In this document: positions 21,191-32,293 of the stretch, piece by piece | Layout: every line of letters begins with the position of its first letter | Position numbering within the stretch: the first letter of the stretch is position 1 | Source: Camarhynchus parvulus | Taxonomy: Eukaryota > Chordata > Aves > Passeriformes > Thraupidae | Reading direction: 5' to 3' | DNA: 64,000 bases | Assembly (NCBI RefSeq): GCF_901933205.1 | Contig: NC_044590.1 | Span: forward strand, 5,161,501-5,225,500 | Position numbers and translations under genes: made by a program | Notes under the pieces: model-generated | What the model saw: only the letters and a program-made list of their open reading frames with translations | What the model was told of the DNA's origin: nothing | Database searches by the model: none

Positions 21191-22555
21191 ACCCATTTGC
21201 GGGCATTGGGTGTGAGTTTTTGGTGATGAATGACTACTTTTGAGGCATTTAGAACCTGTATGGTATTTTATTTTGTCATTTAGAACCTGTACCCTGCTGG
21301 CTGCCATGGCATCCCATCAGCCACACCTGCCAGGGATGGGAGGTGATTTTAATGCCTAGTACAGAATCCCTGCAAAAGAAAGGGCTCAAAATAAAAGCCA
21401 CTGGGGCTTCAGTTCCTTCTGATTCAGCCAAACTGCAAGCTCTGTTCTGTCATGCCTTCTTGTGATTTCTTGCCCTGGTTGTACCAAGCAGAGGGCAGAG
21501 ATTATATTTGACCAAGCACTTTTGTTGCTCATGGACTGTTGACTTCTTTTTGACAAAGAAAACAGGTAGTGGCACACAAATAAATAAGTTGAAACAAAGA
21601 GGAATAAGGGAGACTGATCTCTTCAGAAGGAAATCTGTGAGAAAACAGCAAGAATTTTGTGTGTGTGGTGTGTGTGAAATGATCTGGGCAGGTTGGAAGA
21701 AGACATGCTCATCCTGCCTAGTGGCAAAATCCAGGTGCAATGAACAGGAGAGGGGAAAAATCTGCCTTGAGAGAAAGAGGAGTCTTGATGTCACACATGT
21801 AACATTGGCCTTCCAGGCAAGACACTTCAAAAGTTTCTGGATTACTCAAATTATTTTACTTCACCTCTAAATACAGCCAGCAGCTGGGAGGAGCTTTCTG
21901 AAACCTCCCAGGGAAGCTGTAACTGCATTGCTTTGACTTTCATTACCATTTAACACCCTGCATGTCTCATTTGCTTTGAAATATTAAACATTATTACTAC
22001 ACTTGTTCAACACCAACTTGCTGAAATGTTGATTATCTTAGAAAACACTGTACAAAAATTGTTCTTTCACTAAGATGCTTGGTTTAGATTTTCACTGCTG
22101 AGATACACAGGCAGCTTACAGAATATTTGATCACAGCTCAGAGAAGCTGGCAGGTTTATTTTTGGTTTGACATGACAGTGGGAAAAAGCTGGAGTAAAAG
22201 TGAACTTATCATAAACTCTTTCTACAGTGTTTCTTGGACTACTTGAGTGCTGAAGAGCTGGGGGAATTTGGGGATTTATCCAAGTGGTTTGCTGACTTCT
22301 ACAGCTCCGTTCTTTCAGTTTGACAGGAAAGCAGACCTAGGTCCATGGCCTTAATCTGAGATTGCAGCTCAAAGCTACCTCTTCCACTGGCCAAATCTGA
22401 CAACCTTGAGCTGAGCAGTGTAAATTACAGCTGGTTTCATCCTCTCTTCCCTCCTTACCTAATTTTGCTATATTCAGCTTAGAGATGTGGATCCCTTAAG
22501 CTCAAAGAAGTGAGGATAGCTGATTCAAACCAGATGGTTTCATGATTTCCAGGGA

Positions 22556-22676
22556 ATCACTGGACAGTTTGGGTTGGAAGGGACCTTAAAGATGATCCAG
22601 TTCCAAACCCCTGCCATGGGCAGGGACACTTTTCCCTAGACCAGGTTGCTCCAAGCCCTGTCCAACTTGGCCTTGT
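22556..22676 (-). mobile_element. CR1 LINE 3'-end fragment
   Basis: CAGTTTGGGTTGGAAGGGAC through GGTTGCTCCAAGCCCTGTCC and AACTTGGCCTTG is an antisense CR1 3' end. It is 5'-truncated and inside the putative NTSR1 3' UTR. Confidence 0.88.
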
Positions 22677-23953
22677 AAAAGAAAGCTGATACAGTAGAGA
22701 AGAAAAAGGTACAAACTTTCCCATATTTACCAGAGAAATGGTTCTTTAGATGCCTTTCAACAGTGACTGAACTGCGAACCCAAAAAGGTTTTTTAATTTA
22801 ATCTCATGTGGATGGCTTTTGCCATTAGACAGAAAAACTCCCATCCATTGTGTCCCTGCCTTGGCTGCACTCTTCACCAAAGCAGAGGTGAGTTTTGGGG
22901 CCTCTGCTCATCTATGCAAATTCCCTGTGTTTGGAACTGTTTGCTTTGACTAAAAAAAGAATAAAATCTGTGGACCCCACAGATGTGAAGTGCTGCCAGG
23001 TGGATTCTGAGAAATCCCATTCTGAAGAAAGTCTATCAAGTGACCTCTTCAAACGTTATTTTGAGGCTTTGTTTCTCTTCAGAGTGCCCTTGCCAGAGCC
23101 ATCAGCTTAGCAGAGTGTGAAATCAGGTTTATAAAGTAATTTTGCTATTCAGAAATGTCCCCCAGACAGGACTTTCTCACCACAGGCCCAGTCCATCAGT
23201 GCAGGAGTGCTCTGCTGAGCTTGTCTTTTTCTGCAAGGTGCATGAGGCCTCACTTCAGCGAGCTTTTCAGGAGAGAACTCAATGGGAAATCAGCCAGGAG
23301 GGTTGGCAGGGCACATGCTGTGAGCACAACAAGAGCAGGACCTTTGCATTTCCAGCATCCAGTGAAGCAGCCCTGGGTGTGCTGTGTCAGCCCAGTGTCC
23401 TCCTGGATGTGTTTTTGGTGACTCTTTAACCAAAGCTGTGTCTGCTGGAGCTCTGTCTGGTTCTTCACATATCACAGCTCACCCACTCTTCCAGTTCTCA
23501 GTCTGGATTTGCTTAAAAAGTAGAAATTGCTGATCCAAAATTTCATGATGCTGTGTCCTGGCTTTGTGATCCAGAGTCCTTCCCCAGCTGTGCCACCTGA
23601 TAGTCCTGCACATATTGTATTTATGGCAAATATTTTTGAAGTGCACCTTTTTATTTTTATTTTATTCTGAGATACAAAATGTTGATGTGCTTTATTTTTT
23701 TTTTGTGGCCTGTTGCTCAATGGGGAAAAAATGAATGTTAAAAGTGTGTCAGTGTCTACTTTGTGATATTTTCTGTGACAAAGGGAAAGAAGAGGACGTG
23801 GAATCCTCCTGTATGGCAATGGGAAACACTCTTTCAGTGTAACATGCTATTATTGATACTGTATTTACTGATCAAAGTGTACTGAAATGGTTAATTCCTG
23901 ATATAGCCTTTGTACTGTATGGTATTTTAATTTGTCATTTATTGATCCTAAGA

Positions 23954-23959
23954 AATAAA
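23954..23959 (+). other. NTSR1: Candidate NTSR1 polyadenylation signal
   Basis: A canonical AATAAA sits at the end of an AT-rich block and is followed within about 20-40 bases by T/G-rich sequence. It is the last plausible signal before the solo LTR at 24073. RNA 3'-end reads would settle which signal is used. Confidence 0.45.
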
Positions 23960-24072
23960 TATCCCAATTTAAGGTTTGGGTTGTTTATTGCTTGAAGTGG
24001 CAGGTATGCCTTTATCACACAGCCTGGTTATCAGCACAGACACCCTGGCTGGGCTCTAAACTGGTGGAATCC

Positions 24073-24466
24073 TGTCGCAGACATCTTTTCATTAAAAATC
24101 CTTCTTTAGGAGTTTTCCTTCTGAGGAGCTGAGAAGCCTCAGAAACAGAATGTAAACAATGGTTATCTGCTGCTGTGGAATGCAACAGGTGGATCTGTGA
24201 TTGGTCTCATGTAGTTGTTTGGAATTAGTGACCAGTCACGGCAGAGCTGGCTCTCTCTCTCTGTCCGAGCCACAGACCTTTGTTTGCATTCTTTCCTATT
24301 CTCTTCTTAGCTTAGCTAGCCTTCTGAAATGAAACTTTTTCTTCTATTCTTTTTAGTATAGTTTTAATGTAATATATATCATAAAATAACAAATCAAACC
24401 TTCTGAACATAGAGTCAACATTCTCGTCTCTTCCCTCACCTGAAAACCCCTGTGAGCACCGTCACA
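24073..24466 (+). mobile_element. Solo LTR, ~390-bp family, copy 3
   Basis: This 394-bp copy begins TGTCGCAGACATC and ends CCGTCACA. It has a perfect 6-bp target duplication GAATCC at 24067-24072 and 24467-24472. It is more diverged than the copies at 16642 and 38029, for example around the CTCTCTCTCTCT run near 24253. It lies about 110 bp beyond the candidate NTSR1 polyA signal. Confidence 0.95.
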
Positions 24467-26456
24467 GAATCCCACTGGCCTTGAACTGGGATTTGCAGCT
24501 CCTCTGCAGAAGGGCCCTGGGTGCTCCTGTCCCTGCACTCTGCAGCTCAAACACATCCAAACATCAGCTGCTGCCTCTGACTTCAGCTCAGCAGACAAGC
24601 AGGGGGACTGGTTAGGTTTGATGGACACTCCCATCAGCGATGTTTGCCCTGAAAATCCTTCCTGGGATCTGTTAAATTATCAGATCTGTGCTGTCCTGCT
24701 CTGCTGTTGGGCAGAGCAATTGAGAGCATCCAGGACTTGCAGCATTGGGGTGCAGGAGCCTGAAGTGTGGGAATAATGAGATCTGAGCTCCAGACTGAGC
24801 AGCTCCAAGTGCTGAGATCCCAGTGGCACTGCAGGGGTCTGAGCTCCTGCCTTGCCTGTCTCCCCTGCTTGCTGTTCCCTGCGGCAGGGCAGATGTTACA
24901 GATGTTGTATCTTGGCCATTACTCTGCAGCAGCCTTGCCCAGAAAACTGAGCAGGTTGGGGCTTGATTGCACTGGGAGCTGTAGGGGCACAGCAAAAGAA
25001 TCCTCACCCCCAAGAATGATGAAAAATAAGCAGGTTTATTGTCTTTTAACAGTGAGATTTCCCCTCCTACCCTCCCATCTTTAGTGTGATTCTCTTCCTC
25101 CCTGGCATTTATTTTTCTAACACAAATGTAATTTTGTGGGGACAGAATGCTTGGGTATTACCCACGATATTAAGGTGTCCTCACTTTAAATGAGCAAAAA
25201 TCAGTCACCTTCATCCTCCTTGCAGCTCCTGGTTAATGTTCTGTTGTGCAATAACTGAGCTGAGCCATAAAATCTTCATAGTTTTTAACCATTCAACCCT
25301 TTTGTTTTGATTTCTGATGCAAGGGAAGGTTGCGTGGAAAGCAGCAAGAGAATAAAATTTAAATATTTGGAATCATTCGTGCCTGGAAAATCCATTTTCT
25401 AAAACCTAACTCAAATGGTCTCCAAAGGCTTTTTGGTGCTGCTTCCAGATGAGAAGAGCCAGAGCCTCTATTGTCCCTACACCATCAAGCACTAAAGAAT
25501 GAAAATCATTTATTTTATGGACCCTTTGATTTGGTATTCAGCCCTGCTCTGCTCAGAGGTGTATTTTCAGCTCACAGCTCATGTCTGCAGCAGTGGAAAT
25601 CCACAGCACGTGGCAGCATCCTTGTTTCCTGCCTGCAGGAGATTTCTGTGCTGGGCTCCCAGTGGAGCCTCCATGGTCTGTGCAGAAATCCAGCCCGTGC
25701 TCAAGCTGGAGTGAAAAACACTGCTGTCTGCTCGTGACTTGTCTAGCTGAGGGCTGACTCCCTGAAAAAGCCAAATCCTGGGAAGCTGAGCTTCCCATTC
25801 CTCCCAAGCCACCCCATGTCACGCAATCCTGCACCACGTCCCGCCCCAGAAATGTGCAGGAAAACAGAAGCTGTGGAGAGTCAAATAATTCTTTTTTTCC
25901 TTTAGAAAGGCACAAGGACTGTGCCTCAAACCATGAGGAATGCTTTGAGCTCAGCCCTTATTTCTCATTTCAATTATAAAAGCAATTTCCATAGTTCACG
26001 AGGGGAAAATTTCAGGCACCTTTCGGAAAAAAATGTTACGTTTTAGTAAATGGCTTCATAAAACTTAATAAACATCCATGCAGAAGTTAATTTATTTAAA
26101 ATATCTTTAAATCCTGCTCTGCCTTATTGAATTTGTTTGGACAGTAGATCAGGCTGGAGTATATTCATGAGGGCATTTAAGCAATAAGGCAGCACATCAC
26201 AGTTATTATTCCAGACCTCCTGTGGGCTGGGAAGCACAAAGCAGAACCTGACGTGATTTTGGGCACTCAAGTGCAAAACCTCTCCAGAAGCACAGGCACA
26301 GGCATGGCCTGAGTGTTGCAGGGTGGCCAAACCAAGCTGCTGGGGGTGTTTTCTGGGAACAAAAACTATGCCAGGGGAGCCCAGAGCAGCCAGCCCAGCA
26401 TCCATGGGCTGCCAGCCCCGTCCTGGGCTCACTCAGCCAAATGCCAGTGGGAAAGG

Positions 26457-26682
26457 ATCACAGAACCATGGAATCACAGGATGGTTTGTGTTGGAAAGAA
26501 CATAAAATCTCATCTTATTCCAACCTCCTGCCATGAGCAGGGACAACTTCCACTATCCCAGGCTGCTCCAAGCCCTGTCCAACCTGGCCTTGACCACATC
26601 CAGCCACAGCTTCTCTGAGCACCCTGTGCAAGGGCCTCCACATCCTTAGAGAATTTCTTCCTAACATCTAATCTAAATAGAG
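26457..26682 (-). mobile_element. CR1 LINE 3'-end fragment
   Basis: GATCACAGAACCATGGAATC at the left end, then GGCTGCTCCAAGCCCTGTCC and AGAATTTCTTCCTAACATCT, mark an antisense CR1 3' end. A second CR1 piece in the opposite orientation follows at about 26790, giving an inverted pair. Confidence 0.88.
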
Positions 26683-26789
26683 AAGCAGCAAAGTTAGTTA
26701 ATCACCATATCACTGGTGATACAAACCAGCCAAGCTAGCCAGGAGTTTCAAGAAGGAGAAAGGCCAAAAATTTGTAGTGAGTGTATAAG

Positions 26790-27008
26790 GGCATGTGTGG
26801 GTGCTGCAGCCACACCTGGGATGGTGTTTTGCCCAGGGTTGTTGAGACTGGAGAAAAGAAAGCTCCAGGGAGAACTTAGAACCCCTTTCAGTATTTAAGG
26901 AGGCTTCAAGAGAGCTGGAGAGGATAAAAACTCCAGTTTTTACAAGACCCTGGAGTGAGAGGACAAGGGGAATGACTTTAAGCAGAGGGAGGGTAGATTT
27001 AGATCTCA
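26790..27008 (+). mobile_element. CR1 LINE internal fragment, sense
   Basis: GACTGGAGAAAAGAAAGCTC, AGAGCTGGAGAGGATAAAAA and CCTGGAGTGAGAGGACAAGG, then GAGGGAGGGTAGATTTAGAT, correspond to the CR1 region just upstream of the usual 3'-end fragments. The piece stops before the terminal repeats. It opposes the antisense piece at 26457-26682. Confidence 0.78.
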
Positions 27009-27362
27009 CCAGCACCGCAAAATTTCACAAACATAACAGAGATGTAGTAGCCATTGTTACCAAGGTTTAACAGCATTAGGACACTTCCAACAACCCAGCC
27101 CACTCCATCCCTTTGTCACTGCAATGGAGCCCTTGTTTTAGGGATGGATTTCAGGCACAGGAACTTCACCCAAGGGCCACAATGAAATCCTGTAGACCAG
27201 AACCTCAAACCCCAGCATTTCCAGCAGACAACTCAGCTCCACCTTTCCCTTCATTCAGCATCAGCAGGTGCCTCATGAGCTATATTAAGCCTCCATTCCA
27301 AGACATATGTTAGCAAAACATGCCAACATTCAGCCATTAAAAGGCAGCTTCTCTCTGGCTGT

Positions 27363-27380
27363 CAGCAGCAGCAGCAGCAG
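27363..27380. repeat. CAG trinucleotide run, six copies
   Basis: Six perfect CAG units in intergenic sequence. It is not in a convincing reading frame, so it is a plain microsatellite. Confidence 0.9.
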
Positions 27381-28283
27381 CCCTTGTCAGAGCCCCTGGC
27401 AGCTCTGAGTGCTCCTGTTACCCTTGGGGTCTGCTCCCTGCACACTGCAGAGGGTGAAGCACTGTGTGCTGAATTTAAAAAACACCCAAACAGCAACAAA
27501 CTCCATTAACTGGGGCTGACCTCAGCGGTGCCACGGGGAGCTGTAAGGAAATCTGTGGCACCTGACATTTTCAATGTTTTAGTTCTTCTGTCCAGCTGGA
27601 AAGCAGCGACAACTGCCAACAGCATTATTAGCACAGCTCCCACACAGAGCATGGATTCTTACAAAGTTTCACATTACTGCAATCAATCATTTGTTGTTTT
27701 CCTTCAGACCAGCAATTGGAATAAGATTAATTTCTCTTTAGCATCAACACAAGCATGAAGTGCCATTTTTCGTGACCAGCCCAGGAAAACACCTGATGTC
27801 CTGGTTGGTGCTTTCTGACTCAGAACTTGACACTTAATCCCTCTCCTTCCTCCTGGCTTGGGCCAGACCAGAGCAAGCAAATGGTGCAAGGATTTTAAAG
27901 CTGGTCACCATATCATTTAGCAGGGGAAAATGATGCTCTTCATTCTGTTCACAGCTCCAGCCTTAAATGCCAGAGGTGCTGACCAGATTAAAACAGAAAT
28001 CAGGGTTCACAGATTGTGTCTAGAAAAAATAAAGACTTTGGTGCTGATTTTTATTGAATACAGAACAATATCTCTTGCTTTTTGTATATATTACAGGGGT
28101 GAGGGGGGAGAGCTTTTATCACAGCATGGCTCAGTGCTTTTTAATATGTTGTTCATCGTTTGGAGCTCACTGGCATTCACTTGCAGATTTCACTTTGTAT
28201 CTTAAAATGTTTTCACGGAATTTTGGAGACAGCAAAAAATACATTCTGCCATGCTGCCAGTCTCACTCCAAGGATACACCACT

Positions 28284-28412
28284 ACAATCACAGAATGGTT
28301 TGGGGTCGAATGGACCTTAAAAATCATCTCATTCCCATCCCCTGTCATGGGCAGGGACTCATTCCACTAAATCAGCTTGCTCCAAGCCCTGTCCAACCTG
28401 GCTGTGAACAAC
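28284..28412 (-). mobile_element. CR1 LINE 3'-end fragment
   Basis: ACAATCACAGAATGGTTTGG through GCTTGCTCCAAGCCCTGTCC and AACCTGGCTGTGAAC identifies an antisense CR1 3' end. Confidence 0.86.
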
Positions 28413-30877
28413 ATCACCATGAAGAGCCTTGGAGAGCAATGTCTTTGTCTTAGAATGGCTGACTGGCAAAAATTCCTCTCCCTTTGCTCTAGGGTGATGT
28501 GATCTCTGGGAAATCAGCCACATTGTTATCATCTATCCCTGGGGAAGATTCTTCTGGGAGAACATTTCATCACTAAGCTAAGAAGAGTCAGTGTGTGTGT
28601 GGCAGCTTTATACTTGTGGTGAACAGGAAAGCCAAAGCTATGCAGAGATGAGCATTAAAATAAAACTTGGGGAGGGCTATTTCTGCTCCACTCCTCAGAA
28701 AATGCAAAATTAATGAACCTCTCTACAGGGAGATGGAGGCAGAAATGGTTTCTGCAGAGTGGGGATCTCACTGTGGCTCCCCCCAACCCAAAAACTCTGA
28801 CTTTTCAAAGCTCAGCTTTGAGGGAGATTGTGCCATATCAGCTCAGGGTGTAGGATAAAAGGTACAAAGGATTTCAAATGTCTTCAGAAAGTGTGGGCAC
28901 CGTCAGTGCACAATGACATTTCTATTTGCTCTCTGTACATCACGTCATCCAAAGGATTCGCAGATTTTCTCAGGGAGAATACAGTTGTGTCAGTAACATC
29001 AATGTGCAACGAAAAAAAACCACTGAAAAATGGAAAGGGGAAAAAAAAGAAAATACATTCTGCTCCTTTCTGATTTTTTTGAATTTTAAAAGATCAGTTA
29101 AAAGCTTTTCTCTTCAGCCAAAATCTCACTTCCATTTGTTTACAACAATTCATCCCCTGGTGCTGTTCATTTTCGTGGGAGATCAGCTCCAGGGCTCAGG
29201 ATCTGCCTGTGTTTCATATCCATCTCTCCAGAAGGCACCACAGGGTTTGAAGATTGGTTGTCCTCATCGGGAGGAAAAGCCTGTTTTCTGTAAGAAGGGA
29301 CCATGAGTCACAGCACGACTTTGATGAAACCAACAGACTTCCTTAGAGGCTGGCACCAGAGTGCTGCAGAATTGGGAGCTGTAGGACCAAAATGAAATAA
29401 TGAATCAGAGGATGTCATGGGAAAGGTGTTTTGTTGGAATGAAAATTTTTAAAACCGAGGGTAAGGCGTGTTTATTTTGAAATTGAGCGTTTTTCTTGTG
29501 ATGCGCAAATCACGTTTCTCAGGAAGGTTTTTAACTGTGCACAGAGAAATCCAGAATAGGATTGTGCTAAAAAGGAGGGGAAACAGGGCTGGGCACAGGA
29601 TCACCCACTGCAGGGGGATGAAGCAAAGGCACAAGTACAGCCCGGTCAACCTGCCCAGTAAATCAGCCCTCACCAAGCATCAGAGTAAAGCAGAAAGCAA
29701 AGAGTTAACTTTGCTCACATCTCCCAGCAAATGCCTGTTCCCACAATCCCTGGCTCTTTTTGGCCAGAGTTCTGTATTTTTTAGCTGTTCTCAACTCTCT
29801 TGTAGAGCAATTATTCCTAAGTGCAACTGAGGACATTTTCCCTTCTGCTCAGATGAAATTTACTTCAGTTCAGTTTGGAGGTAGCTCCTCAGAGAACCTA
29901 AGGAAATCTCCTGTCCTTAGAGTCATCCTTGTAGCTGCAAAAACACTCGATGGTTTAGCAGAGGGGGAGGATCAGAGCTGCAGAGGCTGAGGAATGGGAC
30001 ACTCACCTGGCTTGCTGGAGAAAGACACAAGTGGGATACCTGGGAGAGAGACAAACTCCCAAATCTGGGAAGGTTTTCAGGATTTCCTGCTGCCAAACAC
30101 AGCTCCAGAGCATTTAATCTGCATCTTTACCACTGCCCACCTTCCCACATTTGTATTTTCAATCACAGATGTTTTCAAAGTCATCCCTACTCTCCAAATA
30201 TTAAATTTAGAAGAAATGTTCAGTCACGGACCCTCAAAATGAGGGCGTGTTTGGTTTGATTGATCTCAACTCCGGTGCAAATATTCACATCTTTCCTACC
30301 AGTTCCTTTTATTTAGGATTAACAAGTACAAGTTTCACTTGAGCAGCTGTGGTTCTACCTCATGAATGTTGAAATTGAGAATAATTTGTGTTTCTGTTCA
30401 TATCAAAGTATCTGCTCTATAAAATAGCTTGGGTCAGCTCTACATTTTTAGTGTTTATGAGCAGAAATATTTCTGGCTTATTGGTGTTGTGGATAGCCTT
30501 GTTCCTTGCTCTGTTTTATTTAGTAAGACTGTAGCTTTAATAAGATTTTAATACTGAGATTTAAACGACAGAAATTTCAAATAAATGTGCTCACTGATCA
30601 AGGCACAAAAGAGAAAATATTTTAATAAATTGAATATTGCCTTCTATCTCCTGTTCTCCCAGCAATAATGACTTGCATTCTGAAATACAATTCAACTCTA
30701 GCCATAAATATTCATAGCTGAGAGTCCTTATTTTCCTTTAAACTGTTCTGTGGTGCTGGAAAGTCTAATGTTTCAAAAGTCAAACACTGAGACCTCATCA
30801 TAACCAGAGGTACCAGAAAAACCTTGATGCAGAAAAGTGGATTTCATTTCAAACAAATCATGAGCTGTGGTGGGAAA

Positions 30878-31048
30878 AAAAAAAATATTATATATAATAT
30901 ATATAAATATATTATAAATAAATATATAAATAAATGTTACATAAATAAATGTAAACATTATATAGATAAATATAATTCTTATATAGGTGTTATATAATTA
31001 TATCTAAATGATACACATTATTTATATCATGTTATACATAAATATATG
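30878..31048. repeat. AT-rich TATA-type low-complexity tract
   Basis: An A10 run leads into repeated TATATAA, ATAAATA and TTATATA motifs. It may melt easily and is variable in length in such genomes. No gene is associated. Confidence 0.85.
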
Positions 31049-31299
31049 CATGCTGTGTTCTGATGCACAACATTTCCATAGGTACAGAGAAACCAAATCC
31101 AAGTCAGGCAAAGCTGGGATTGCACAGCCAGATGTGGGCTATGAGACACTGCAGCCCCACCATGGGGATTGTGCAGCCACACGTGGATCTCACCTCAAGG
31201 AAAGCTCTCCAGGAAGAAGAGACCAGCTCCTTTTAAAGCATCACTTTGGAAAGCCCAGTTCTAGCTCTGGGTATCAGCCCTGCAGCACTCCAGGAGGGC

Positions 31300-31344
31300 A
31301 TCAGGTGCATGAACATCAGGTGCATGAACATCAGGTGCATGAAC
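31300..31344. repeat. 15-bp tandem repeat, three copies
   Basis: Three perfect copies of ATCAGGTGCATGAAC. The period is a multiple of three, so frames stay open on both strands, but no protein is supported. Confidence 0.92.
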
Positions 31345-31897
31345 ATTTCCTTCCTCCCACATTTCTCCTCTCTGCTCCCATCCCCTTGGCTGGGGACCAC
31401 GTTTCCTCCTAAGCCACACCAGGAGCTGGCAGCTGACATCCCCAGGAGCAGGTGGACCCCAGGACACCTCTGAGCAAGGCTCCCACCCCTACCTGCAGAG
31501 CCAGAGGCACTTTGGGCTGTTTGCTGTGTTCATGCACAAGCAGGGGACAGGAAGAAAGGGTGTCTCATAAACCCCATGACAAATGGGAAGACAGCAGTAA
31601 TTCAATTACTCTGCCCAATAATGTTACCAAAAAGGATGAAGAACTTAAGTAGATAATTGTTTATCCTTTGTGCTCATTGTTGATTCAAAACTAATACAAT
31701 TACTTGTGCAGGTGATGTCTCAGTTCTGATTCACAGGGGGGAGGCAGCACTTCTTGTGCCTTATGAGCTGTTAATTCAACATGACAGGCTTGACCTGAGG
31801 ACACCAACAATGTCATCTCAGCTGCCTGATGGCCCAAAGCTGAACTGATCCATTCTGTCTCAAAGGCTCAGGGAATTCTGTGAATTTGGTGGAAGTG

Positions 31898-32287
31898 TGT
31901 GGTGGTGTTTGAGGGTCCCCAGGATGAGGGAAGAGATGAGAATCTTGACTCCATGTTTCAGAAGGCTGATTTATTTTGATGTGATGATATGAAAATGATA
32001 TATCAAAACTATACTAAAGAAAGAGAAAGGAGACATCAGAAGGCTAGAAAAGAAATGAATAATAAAATCTCCTGACAGACTCAGAGAGTCTGACAAGCTG
32101 GCTGTGATTTGCCATTAATTAAAAACAATTTACATGCAACCAAAAATGCACCTGTTGGTAAACCGTCTCCACACCACATATTCCACAGCCATCAGATAGT
32201 TATTGTTTACATTTCTTTTCTGACACGTCTCAGCTTCTCAGGAGAAAAATCCTAGTGAAAGGATTTTCATAAGATATGTCAGTGACA
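31898..32287 (-). mobile_element. Solo LTR, ~390-bp family, copy 4
   Basis: It begins TGTGGTGGTGTTTGAGGGTC and ends CAGTGACA. The flanks GAAGTG (31892-31897) and GAAATG (32288-32293) form a 6-bp target duplication with one mismatch. It is co-oriented with the copy at 4843 and opposite to the other three. Confidence 0.9.
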
Positions 32288-32293
32288 GAAATG

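Larger units (their letters stand above)
19482..23980 (+). other. NTSR1: Probable NTSR1 3' untranslated region
   Basis: Sequence downstream of the stop codon has no further coding exon. The most convincing polyadenylation signal is AATAAA at 23954-23959, preceded by an AT-rich block and followed by a TTGGGTTGTTTATTG-type T/G-rich stretch. Earlier candidates are ATTAAA at 20043-20048 and AATAAA at 21390-21395. If the distal signal is used the 3' UTR is about 4.5 kb and includes two CR1 fragments (21084-21190 and 22556-22676). The distal end is a guess that needs transcript data. Confidence 0.4.
24473..31890. other. Intergenic sequence, no gene recognised
   Basis: I see no exon here with plausible splice sites and protein similarity. 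Contents are CR1 fragments (26457, 26790, 28284), a short CAG run (CAG x6, 27363-27380), an AT-rich TATA-type tract (30878-31048) and a 15-bp x3 repeat (31300-31344). Open frames of 60-134 codons in this block are within chance expectation for the length. Confidence 0.6.
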
